A stretch of 50,919 nt of DNA, from contig CAYRNB010000010.1 of NCBI GenBank assembly GCA_964425315.1, positions 1 to 50,919 on the forward strand. Direction: 5' to 3'. The stretch is from Rhodoblastus sp964425315 (GTDB taxonomy: Bacteria; Pseudomonadota; Alphaproteobacteria; Rhizobiales; Beijerinckiaceae). Both the position numbers and the translations under genes were made by a program. Of this stretch, positions 43,675 to 50,919 are shown one piece after another. Under the pieces are notes generated by a model. That model had not been told where the DNA came from. It was given only the letters and a program-made list of their open reading frames with translations, and ran no database searches. How positions within the stretch are numbered: the first letter of the stretch is position 1; the number at the start of each line of letters is the position of its first letter.

Positions 43675-44187
43675 ATGCCAAAAACGACAGCCTTATCGCT
43701 CAGCATAGCGGTGCTGGGCGGCATTTGGGCCTATCTCGCGCTCGGTCCTTTAAGCGGCTTTACGCTCGTATGGGCGGGCTTTATCGCCTGGGGATGCTTC
43801 TTCCACACTGGCGGCGACGCCAATGCGCTTGCCAAGACGATCGTCGGGACCATTTACGGCGCGATCATCGCCTGGATCGCGCTTATCATTATCGTGAAAG
43901 CGCCGGTGCCCGCGCTTGGCGTGGTGTGGCCGGCAATCGTCGTCGGCGTGACGGTGTTTTTCCTGGTCATCGTCGCTTCGGTAGACCTGCTGTCCGCCGT
44001 TCCGGCTAACGTCTATGGCTACGCGGCGCTCGTCGGCTACACGCTATCGAAGGGAGCCACAGGCGATTTGACCGTGGGATCGCCAGCCAATCCGCTCTTC
44101 CTGATGGCGATCTCTTTCATCATCGGCGCCTTGTTCGGGTATGTCTCAGGCCAGCTCACCGGCGTGTTGGCGGCGAAGGAATCTTAA
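43675..44187 (+). CDS. DUF1097-type membrane protein
   Basis: The 170-aa protein has five or six transmembrane helices (TTALSLSIAVLGGIWAYLAL; FTLVWAGFIAWGCFFHTGGD; IVGTIYGAIIAWIALIIIV; GVVWPAIVVGVTVFFLVIVASV; LMAISFIIGALFGYVSGQL) and the FFHTGG and VPANVYGYAALVGY segments that mark DUF1097 proteins such as E. coli YcdZ. No biochemical function is established for the family to my knowledge. The ATG at 43675 follows a strong GGGGGGA site; the open frame upstream is polar and not used. Confidence 0.82.
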   Translation: MPKTTALSLSIAVLGGIWAYLALGPLSGFTLVWAGFIAWGCFFHTGGDANALAKTIVGTIYGAIIAWIALIIIVKAPVPALGVVWPAIVVGVTVFFLVIVASVDLLSAVPANVYGYAALVGYTLSKGATGDLTVGSPANPLFLMAISFIIGALFGYVSGQLTGVLAAKES

Positions 44188-44529
44188 CGACGAAGCATGT
44201 TGTTCGGCGTGGGGCTCGAACGTCGATCGCCGAGATAACTGACTGAGTCGGAAAAATCAGGTTGGGGTCATCGCGTCCCGCTGAAACAGAGAGCCCGCCT
44301 CGGACATTGCTGCGCGCGTCCTCTACCTGAGGCCGCGGGGCGGTTTATTGCGTTTTTCTCAACTATCGCATGGCGATCCGCCATCGGCCGTCGCCCCTGC
44401 CCGTATCGCGCTTGCGGCGAATCCGAGGAAAGCTTGCGAGAATCGTCTTCTCGGCGCCGTCGCTGTTGAGGCAATGAAGAGATCCGGCGAAGATGCGACG
44501 CCGGATTCGATCGAAGGGGAATTTTCTTC
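44188..44529. other. intergenic region, nothing assigned
   Basis: About 340 bp between the DUF1097 gene and the next methyltransferase. I checked for tRNA-like cloverleaf ends, long hairpins and small coupled ORFs and saw none that I would defend. Confidence 0.4.
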
Positions 44530-45561
44530 ATGTCCGCCAATGGCCAGCAAAAGGACCTGCAACAAAAATTTCGTCTCATGGCGCAGGGCGCCCAGAGCCT
44601 CGCCGTCGCCTATATCGGCGTGGTCAATTTTCTCTTCGAGGCCCTGAGCCGTCTCGGCGCGGCGACGGCGGAGGCGCTGGCGGCCGAAGCGCGAATGGAC
44701 CCGGCCTATGTGCGGCGCTGGTGCGACGCGGCCTACGCCTTCGACTATCTGGAGGCGGAAGGCGATGTCTTCCGCCTGTCGGAGGCCGGCGCGGGTTTCT
44801 TGCCCGGCGCCCCGGCAAACCTCATGCCGATGGCCGTCCAGTCCATGCTCGTCATGCATATGGGCGAGCGCGCGGCGGGGCTGATGCGCAGTGGCGAGCG
44901 TCCGGGCGAAAAAGTCCTGGCCGAGCGCGAAACCCTGCTTCCCTGGTTCGGCCCCATGCTGGAGGCGAATTTCGGCAAATTCTTCTCAGAAACCATCTGT
45001 CCCGCCGTGCCGGTTTTCGGCGAAGTCGACGCGCGCGGCGGATTGATCGTCGACCTCGGCTGCGGCAATGGCTGGTATTTGCGCGCGCTTGCCCGCCGCT
45101 ACCCCTCATTGCGCGGGCTGGGGTTGGACGGTTTCGAGGAGAACATCGCCCAGGCCAAGCGTCTGGCGGCGGCGCAGGGCTTTGCCGACAGGTTGCGCTT
45201 CTCCAGCGGCGACGCCCACGCTTTTTCGCTCGACGCCCCGGCCGATCTGATCGCCATGAGCCGCGCGTTGCACCATGTCTGGGAGGAAGGCGGCGCCGCC
45301 TTCATCCGGCTCTTGCGCGACAATCTGCGCCCCGGCGGCGCGGCGGTGATCTGGGAGCCCGACTGGCCTTCCGACCGCAAGGTTTTGCGCGCGCCCGCGC
45401 GGCGCGGCATGGCCTTCCAGAACCTGGCCGAACATGTCCAGGGCAATCACTTCCTGCGCAGCGACGAGATCGCCGCCGCCTTTGCTGCGGAAGGCATGAC
45501 GCCGGAAATCTTCCATTTCGCCGATGGACAGGAGGCGATCGTGGTGGCGCGCCGACCCTGA
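44530..45561 (+). CDS. class I SAM-dependent methyltransferase with N-terminal dimerisation domain
   Basis: The 343-aa protein has a winged-helix-like N-terminal half (LFEALSRLGAATAEALAAEARMDPAYVRRWCDAAYAFDYLEAEGDVFRLSEAG), as in O-methyltransferases, and a Rossmann domain with motif I VDLGCGNGWYLRALA, GLDGFEENIAQAK, SRALHHVWEEGG and LRPGGAAVIWEPDW. It probably methylates a small molecule. It stands alone, 340 bp downstream of the DUF1097 gene, so a link to the corrinoid protein 1.1 kb upstream is only positional. Confidence 0.85.
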   Translation: MSANGQQKDLQQKFRLMAQGAQSLAVAYIGVVNFLFEALSRLGAATAEALAAEARMDPAYVRRWCDAAYAFDYLEAEGDVFRLSEAGAGFLPGAPANLMPMAVQSMLVMHMGERAAGLMRSGERPGEKVLAERETLLPWFGPMLEANFGKFFSETICPAVPVFGEVDARGGLIVDLGCGNGWYLRALARRYPSLRGLGLDGFEENIAQAKRLAAAQGFADRLRFSSGDAHAFSLDAPADLIAMSRALHHVWEEGGAAFIRLLRDNLRPGGAAVIWEPDWPSDRKVLRAPARRGMAFQNLAEHVQGNHFLRSDEIAAAFAAEGMTPEIFHFADGQEAIVVARRP

Positions 45562-45583
45562 GGGAACATGCCGCGGCCGAAGG

Positions 45584-47962
45584 TCAAGCCCGCAATTGCG
45601 CCGCCCGTTCTTCTTCCTGCAACTCGTTCGCAGGCTTCGGCTTGCCGAAATGCCAGCCCTGCCCGCGCGTCGCCCCCATGAGCCGAACAATGGCCTTTTG
45701 TTCGGCCGTTTCGACGCCTTCGACAACGATATCGAGATGAAGCTTCCGGGAAAGCTGGCAAACCGCCTCGACGATGGTGAAGCGGGTGCGGTCGACGCTG
45801 AGGCGGGCGGAAAGCGACTTGTCGATCTTGATGGCGGAGAAGCGGAATTCGCTGAGGGTGGAGAGCGACGAATAGCCGGAGCCGAAATCGTCCAGGGCGA
45901 AACGCACGCCGAGGGCGGATATGGTCTGCATCGTTTCAAGCGTCAGTTCGGGGTTGTCGATGAGCACGCTCTCGGTGACTTCGAGAATCAAGCGCTCCGG
46001 CTTGAGGCCGCTGACGCGCAGGGCTTCTTTCACCGAGCTGACAAGAAGAGTGGGGTTGTGGAATTGCAGCGGCGAGACATTGACGGAGACGGTTCGTTCC
46101 GACGGCCAGCGGGTCGCGTCGTCGCAGGCCTGGGTCAAAGCGAAGCAACCGAGCTTGTCGATCACGCCGCTCTGTTCGGCGATGGGAATGAACACGTCGG
46201 GACCGATCGCGCCGCGCGCCGGATGCGTCCAGCGCATGAGCGCTTCATACCCGACGATTTCGCCAGACCGAAGATTGACGATCGGCTGGTAGGCCATAGT
46301 GATTTCCTGCGCCAGGACGGCGTTGCGCAGTTCGGCCTCGACGGCGTGACGTTCGGTGATTTGCGCCGCAATTTCCTCGGTATAAATCACGATCGCGCCT
46401 CGGCGGTCGGCCTTGGCGCGATAGAGGGCCAGATCGGCGCAGCGCAACAGGCGATCGGCGCTATCGCCGTGCAGGGGCGCGAGCGCCACGCCTATGCTGG
46501 CCGACGGTCGAATCAGACACCCTTCAATGGAGGCGGGAACCGCCGCCGCGGCCGCAATCTTCTCCGCCATGGCGGACACGTCCGCTTCGGGTGCGCCGCG
46601 CAGCAGGACGACGAATTCGTCGCCGCCGAGGCGTCCCGTCGTTCCGCAATCCGAGACGACCTCCGACACCCGCTCGGCAATGGTTTTCAATAGAGCGTCG
46701 CCGATATCGTGGCCGAGAGTATCGTTGACGGTTTTGAACCCGTCGAGATCGAAGAAGAGAAGGGCGAAACCGGCGCCGTCTCGCGCCAGGGCGCGGCATT
46801 CCCGATCGATCCGTTTGGTGATTTCGTAGCGGTTGGCGAGGCCGGTCAACGTGTCGAAGCGGGCGAGGCGCTCGATCTTCTGTTGCGAGGCCAGACGCGA
46901 GGTCGCGTCCTCGGTCAGCATGACGACGCTGGCGCCCGCGGCGGGCGTGAAAGTGACCACATAATCGTCGCCGAAACCGGTCTTGACCTGCCGAGTCTGG
47001 GTTATGCCTGTTTGCGCGACTTTGCGGCCGGCCTCCTCGATCGCCGCCGCGTCTTCCGGCGAAAGAATTTTGTCGCGCCGAAGATGTTCGGCCATGGAGT
47101 TGAAAGTCTGCGGCCCTTTGAACAATTCGGTGCGATAGAGGCTGTCGTGCCTGTGATTGGCGATGGCGAGGTTCTGCGCGCTGTCGAACATCGCCAGGCC
47201 GTGGCTCATATAGTTGAGGGCGGCGTCGAGAACGGCGTTTTGCGAAGTAAGCTCCGCGGCGGAGGCGCGGGCGGCGCCCATGGCCTTGATCATTTCGCGC
47301 AGGTTGCGATGGACGCTGCCGACGATCGCAATATTGTTGAGCACGAAGAAGAGGGCGAAAAAGCCGAGCGCGCGATAATAGGGATCCGGCGACGAGATCA
47401 GCCCGTAAGCCATGGGAAGGCAGAAGACCAGCAACTGCGTGACGACGAAACGCGGCAATGCGGCGTTACGCGCGACGAAGCCGGAGGCGAAGGCGATATT
47501 GACCGAAATCGCCATTATATGGGCGGAAGCATTGCTGGTATGGGCCAGGGCGTAATAGCAGTTCGCGCCGAGGGTCGTGCTGACTAGAGTGGCGCCGCCG
47601 ACGAAAAGCCGCGCCCAGCGGCGCGTCGCGACAACGTCGTCTGGATCGTGGTCGACGCTGCGATAGCCGAAGACTGTGGCGACCCGCAGCACGACCGTGA
47701 CGGCAATGATCGCGCAAAAAATCAGAAAATTCGGGTCCTTGGTCGCGCTCCAGCACAAAACCGGCGCCAGAAAGCCCGCCACCGCGCCCGGTATGAGAGA
47801 CATGGGCGACGAAAACAGCGAGGCGACAAGAGTCTTGTATTCCCAAGGTTCGCGCGCGAAGGAACCCGACGGGTCGCGCGACGAGCCGATCTCGCCGAGA
47901 AAGCCGCCTGCCAATTTGCCGGTCGCGGTCCGGCTCTGCGATTCCCGCATAAAAGAGGACAT
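45584..47962 (-). CDS. membrane-bound GGDEF-EAL cyclic-di-GMP protein
   Basis: The 792-aa protein has about six N-terminal helices (between 55 and 216), a PAS-like domain at about 240-355 (NAVLDAALNYMSHGLAMFDSAQNLAIAN), a GGDEF domain with intact GGDEF at 446-450 and FFDLDGFKTVND, and an EAL domain with E573-A-L, NVSPLQF, EVTES, DDFGSGYSSL, KIDKS and EGVET. Both active sites appear complete, so it could synthesise and hydrolyse c-di-GMP. The product-inhibition RxxD motif normally just before GGDEF is absent. The gene is monocistronic and convergent with the methyltransferase. Confidence 0.93.
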   Translation of the reverse strand: MSSFMRESQSRTATGKLAGGFLGEIGSSRDPSGSFAREPWEYKTLVASLFSSPMSLIPGAVAGFLAPVLCWSATKDPNFLIFCAIIAVTVVLRVATVFGYRSVDHDPDDVVATRRWARLFVGGATLVSTTLGANCYYALAHTSNASAHIMAISVNIAFASGFVARNAALPRFVVTQLLVFCLPMAYGLISSPDPYYRALGFFALFFVLNNIAIVGSVHRNLREMIKAMGAARASAAELTSQNAVLDAALNYMSHGLAMFDSAQNLAIANHRHDSLYRTELFKGPQTFNSMAEHLRRDKILSPEDAAAIEEAGRKVAQTGITQTRQVKTGFGDDYVVTFTPAAGASVVMLTEDATSRLASQQKIERLARFDTLTGLANRYEITKRIDRECRALARDGAGFALLFFDLDGFKTVNDTLGHDIGDALLKTIAERVSEVVSDCGTTGRLGGDEFVVLLRGAPEADVSAMAEKIAAAAAVPASIEGCLIRPSASIGVALAPLHGDSADRLLRCADLALYRAKADRRGAIVIYTEEIAAQITERHAVEAELRNAVLAQEITMAYQPIVNLRSGEIVGYEALMRWTHPARGAIGPDVFIPIAEQSGVIDKLGCFALTQACDDATRWPSERTVSVNVSPLQFHNPTLLVSSVKEALRVSGLKPERLILEVTESVLIDNPELTLETMQTISALGVRFALDDFGSGYSSLSTLSEFRFSAIKIDKSLSARLSVDRTRFTIVEAVCQLSRKLHLDIVVEGVETAEQKAIVRLMGATRGQGWHFGKPKPANELQEEERAAQLRA

Positions 47963-48126
47963 GATTTTTTTGATGTTTCTTCGCGCGTCAGCCCATTAAT
48001 AGACCGAACAAGTTAATGAATGGATAGAGATTGACCTGAATTATAATGTATATCTACTTAATATTGCGCTCGGCGCGGCGATCTTTCGGCCGCCTTGACC
48101 TGAACCGGGCGCGCTCCATTGCAAAA

Positions 48127-50919
48127 TCAGACGAAATAATCCTGCAGCGCGCGCACCTCTAAGTCGCCGCCGAGCACCGCTCGCACGCCTTCCGCCGCCG
48201 CCAACGCGCCAGCGAGCGTGGTGTAATAGGGCGCCTTGTGGAGGAGCGCGGCGCGGCGCAGCGACCGGGAATCGGCGAGCGCCTGGGCGCCTTCGGTGGT
48301 GTTGAACAGGAGTTGCACGCCGCCGTTCTTGATCGCGTCCACCACATGCGGACGCCCTTCCGAAACCTTGTTGACCTTTTGGGCCGCAATGCCATGCTCG
48401 TTGAGAAAGCGCGCCGTGCCGCCGGTGGCGAGCACTTTGAAGCCGAGACCGGCGAGAAGACGCACGGCTTCGAGCACACGCTCCTTGTCCTCGTCGCGCA
48501 CCGAAACGAACAGGGCGCCGGAGGTCGGCACTTTCGTGCCGCCGCCGAGCTGGCTCTTGGCGAAGGCGATGGCGAAAGACCGGTCGAGGCCGATCACTTC
48601 GCCGGTCGAGCGCATTTCCGGCCCCAGAATCGTATCGACGCCAGGGAAGCGGGCGAAGGGGAAGACCGCCTCTTTCACCCCGACATGGCCGCCAGCCCAT
48701 GGTCTCAGGCCAAAATCGGCCAGGCTTTCGCCGGCCATGACGCGCGCGGCGATTTTCGCCAGCGGCTGGCCGATGACCTTGGCGACGAAGGGCACGGTGC
48801 GCGAAGCGCGCGGATTGACCTCCAGGACATAGATCTCGTCGCCCTGCAGGGCGAATTGCACATTCATCAGGCCGCCGACATTGAGCGCCAGCGCCAGTTT
48901 GCGCGTTTGCTCCTCCAGCCGGCCGACGGTTTCGACTTTGAGCGAGCGCGGCGGCAGCGAACAGGCGGAATCGCCGGAATGAATGCCCGCCTCCTCGATA
49001 TGCTCCATGACGCCCGCGACGAAAACGTCCTTGCCGTCGCTGAGGCAATCGACGTCCACCTCCACCGCATCGACCAGATAGCGGTCGAACAGAAGCGGAT
49101 TCTTGCCCAGAACCGTATTGATCTGACCGGTCTTGTCGTTGGGATAGCGCGCCTTGACCTCGGAAGGGACGAGGCCCGGCAGAGTTCCGAGCAGATAATC
49201 GTCGAGTTCGCCCTGGTCGCGGATGATCGCCATGGCGCGGCCGCCCAGAACATAGGAGGGACGCACCACGAGCGGCAGACCGAGCTCCTGCGCGACCAGA
49301 CGCGCCTGTTCGACCGAATAGGCGATGCCGTTCTTCGGCTGTTTCAGGCCGAGCTTGTCCAAAAGCCGCTTGAACTGGTCGCGGTCCTCGGCGAGATCGA
49401 TCGAATCGACGGAAGTGCCGAGAATGGCCGCGCCCGCCTCCTGCACGGCCGTGGCGAGTTTGAGCGGCGTCTGGCCGCCGAACTGCACGATGACGCCGCG
49501 CAGCGTCCCGTTTTCCTGCTCCTTGCTGAGGATTTCGAGCACGTCCTCCCGGGTCAGAGGCTCGAAATAAAGCCGGTCGGACGTGTCGTAATCCGTCGAG
49601 ACCGTCTCCGGGTTGCAATTGATCATGATGGTTTCGTAGCCCGCCTCGTCCAGCGCGAAACAGGCGTGGCAGCAGCAATAGTCGAATTCTATGCCCTGGC
49701 CGATGCGATTGGGCCCGCCGCCGAGAATGACCACCTTGTTCCGGTCGCTCGGCCGCGCCTCGCAGGCCAAAACCCCGGCGAAAGGCGCCTCATAGGTCGA
49801 ATACATGTAAGCGGTAGGCGAGAAAAACTCCGCCGCGCAGGTGTCGATGCGCTTATAGACCGGCCGCACGCCCAAATTCCGGCGCAGGGCGGCGACCTCG
49901 GCCTCGCTCCGTCCCGTCAGCGAGGCGAGCCGCAGATCGGAAAAGCCGGCGCTTTTCAGCGCGCGCAGATTGGCGGCGTCGGCCGGCAGGCCGAATTTCT
50001 TCACCTTTTTTTCCACCGCGACGATTTCGGCGATGCGGGCGATGAACCAGGGGTCGATCTGGCAGGCTTCGTGAATCTGGCTTTCGCTCAGCCCCATGCG
50101 CAAGGCTTGGCCGACGACCAGGATGCGGTCGGGCGTCGGCGTTCCGAGCGCCGCGCGCAGCACATTGAGGTCGTCGCCCTTGCCGAGGCCGTCGATTTCG
50201 ACCTCGTCGAGGCCGGAAAGGCCGGTTTCCAGAGAGCGCAGGGCTTTCTGCAAGGATTCGGCGAAGGTGCGGCCGATCGCCATGGCCTCGCCGACCGATT
50301 TCATCGCCGTAGTCAGAACCGCCTCGGCGCCGGGAAATTTTTCGAAGGCGAAGCGCGGAACCTTGGTGACGACGTAATCGATGGTCGGCTCGAAAGAGGC
50401 CGGCGTCGCGCCGCCGGTAATGTCATTGGCGATTTCGTCGAGCGTATAGCCGACCGCCAGTTTCGCCGCGACCTTGGCGATGGGAAAGCCGGTCGCCTTC
50501 GACGCCAGGGCGGAAGAGCGTGACACGCGCGGATTCATTTCGATGACGATCATCCGGCCATTGGCGGGATTGATGGCGAATTGCACATTGGAGCCGCCGG
50601 TCTCCACCCCGATCTCGCGCAGAACCGCGATCGAGGCGTCGCGCATGATCTGATATTCCTTGTCGGTGAGGGTCAAAGCCGGCGCGACGGTGATGGAATC
50701 GCCGGTATGGACGCCCATCGGATCGATATTCTCGATCGAGCAGACGATGATGCAATTGTCCGCCTTGTCGCGGACGACCTCCATTTCATATTCCTTCCAG
50801 CCGAGGACGCTTTCCTCGATCAGAACCTCGCTGGTCGGCGAGGCGTCGATGCCGCGCTCGACAATGTCGATGAATTCGCCCTTGTTATAGGCGATGCCGC
50901 CTCCGGTGCCGCCGAGCGT
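48127..50919 (-). CDS. carB: carbamoyl-phosphate synthase large subunit, 5' part outside the window
   Basis: The 930 codons seen run to the end of the window without a start; about 165-170 N-terminal residues are missing from a protein of about 1,100. The first visible residues (TLGGTGGGIAYNKGEF) belong to the first ATP-grasp domain. Two ATP-grasp halves, the oligomerisation domain (GPNRIGQGIEFDYCCCHACFALDEAG) and the C-terminal MGS-like allosteric domain (LFVSVRDEDKERVLEAVRLLAGLGFKVLATGGTA) are in order. It makes carbamoyl phosphate for arginine and pyrimidines. Upstream carA, if adjacent, lies beyond the window. Confidence 0.96.
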   Translation of the reverse strand, partial: TLGGTGGGIAYNKGEFIDIVERGIDASPTSEVLIEESVLGWKEYEMEVVRDKADNCIIVCSIENIDPMGVHTGDSITVAPALTLTDKEYQIMRDASIAVLREIGVETGGSNVQFAINPANGRMIVIEMNPRVSRSSALASKATGFPIAKVAAKLAVGYTLDEIANDITGGATPASFEPTIDYVVTKVPRFAFEKFPGAEAVLTTAMKSVGEAMAIGRTFAESLQKALRSLETGLSGLDEVEIDGLGKGDDLNVLRAALGTPTPDRILVVGQALRMGLSESQIHEACQIDPWFIARIAEIVAVEKKVKKFGLPADAANLRALKSAGFSDLRLASLTGRSEAEVAALRRNLGVRPVYKRIDTCAAEFFSPTAYMYSTYEAPFAGVLACEARPSDRNKVVILGGGPNRIGQGIEFDYCCCHACFALDEAGYETIMINCNPETVSTDYDTSDRLYFEPLTREDVLEILSKEQENGTLRGVIVQFGGQTPLKLATAVQEAGAAILGTSVDSIDLAEDRDQFKRLLDKLGLKQPKNGIAYSVEQARLVAQELGLPLVVRPSYVLGGRAMAIIRDQGELDDYLLGTLPGLVPSEVKARYPNDKTGQINTVLGKNPLLFDRYLVDAVEVDVDCLSDGKDVFVAGVMEHIEEAGIHSGDSACSLPPRSLKVETVGRLEEQTRKLALALNVGGLMNVQFALQGDEIYVLEVNPRASRTVPFVAKVIGQPLAKIAARVMAGESLADFGLRPWAGGHVGVKEAVFPFARFPGVDTILGPEMRSTGEVIGLDRSFAIAFAKSQLGGGTKVPTSGALFVSVRDEDKERVLEAVRLLAGLGFKVLATGGTARFLNEHGIAAQKVNKVSEGRPHVVDAIKNGGVQLLFNTTEGAQALADSRSLRRAALLHKAPYYTTLAGALAAAEGVRAVLGGDLEVRALQDYFV

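Noticed and set aside
48238..50523. Plus-strand open frame of about 761 codons
   Set aside because: Shadow of carB, an unmistakable minus-strand gene.
1..50919. tRNA, rRNA or CRISPR arrays
   Set aside because: No cloverleaf-type sequences, rRNA blocks or regularly spaced repeats were seen on either strand.

Overview
The window is about 50.9 kb of high-GC DNA from an alphaproteobacterium, most likely a member of the Hyphomicrobiales with facultatively anaerobic or micro-oxic habits. That placement is an inference. It rests on GC-rich codon use, an O2-independent ubiquinone gene set (ubiTUV), NsrR/Rrf2 regulators, an FNR/FixK-type box and a complete AorABC-type tungsten aldehyde oxidoreductase. 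The sequence is a scaffold with two 100-N joins. One (6033-6132) is a real gap inside a moeA gene. The other (34981-35080) is flanked on both sides by the same 55 bp and looks like two overlapping contigs that were never merged.

Region 1 (1-1328) holds a truncated IS481-type transposase, one possible 33-aa membrane protein and otherwise unassigned DNA. Region 2 (1329-18.0 kb) is read entirely from the minus strand and looks like one functional island. A BtuCD-type ABC importer, a TonB-dependent receptor and a BtuF-like binding protein come first. A MoaD/ThiS-like protein, a small secreted protein and a ModE-like regulator without Mop domains follow. Then comes aorA-aorB-aorC with dedicated cofactor genes: moaD, an unknown gene, moeA, a moeB/thiF homologue, a degenerate moeA and a moeA fused to a binding-protein domain. 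My reading is that the transporter brings in tungstate or molybdate (or a chelate of it), the Moe/Moa proteins insert the metal into pterin, and AorABC uses the cofactor for aldehyde/carboxylate redox chemistry linked to NAD(H). A TiaS-like 'FDDTD' protein is divergent from the transporter.

Region 3 (19.1-28.6 kb) holds a lone tatA, a TetR-controlled DevBCA-type exporter and a divergent outer membrane factor-adaptor-RND pump of the heavy-metal type. Region 4 (28.8-34.2 kb) is a sugar module: a GH63/MGH1-like hydrolase, an SDR dehydrogenase and a GMC oxidoreductase. Region 5 (34.15-39.0 kb) has ubiT-ubiU-ubiV divergent from ubiD-ubiX across an 81-bp promoter carrying TTGAC-N4-GTCAA, a near-perfect FNR/FixK box. 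Region 6 (39.1-40.1 kb) is a convergent pair of NsrR-like Rrf2 regulators with identical cysteine spacing.

Region 7 (40.36-45.6 kb) has a polysaccharide deacetylase. Divergent from it, a SAM methyltransferase is translationally coupled to a single-chain HgcA/HgcB-like protein: a corrinoid cap-helix motif NVWCASGGG, transmembrane helices and a ferredoxin tail. A DUF1097-type membrane protein and another SAM methyltransferase follow. Region 8 (45.6-50.9 kb) is a membrane GGDEF-EAL protein and the 3' part of carB, which runs off the window.

The strongest candidates for unusual biology are the HgcAB-like fusion with its partner methyltransferase, and the self-contained tungsten AOR island with its TonB/BtuCDF-type importer.
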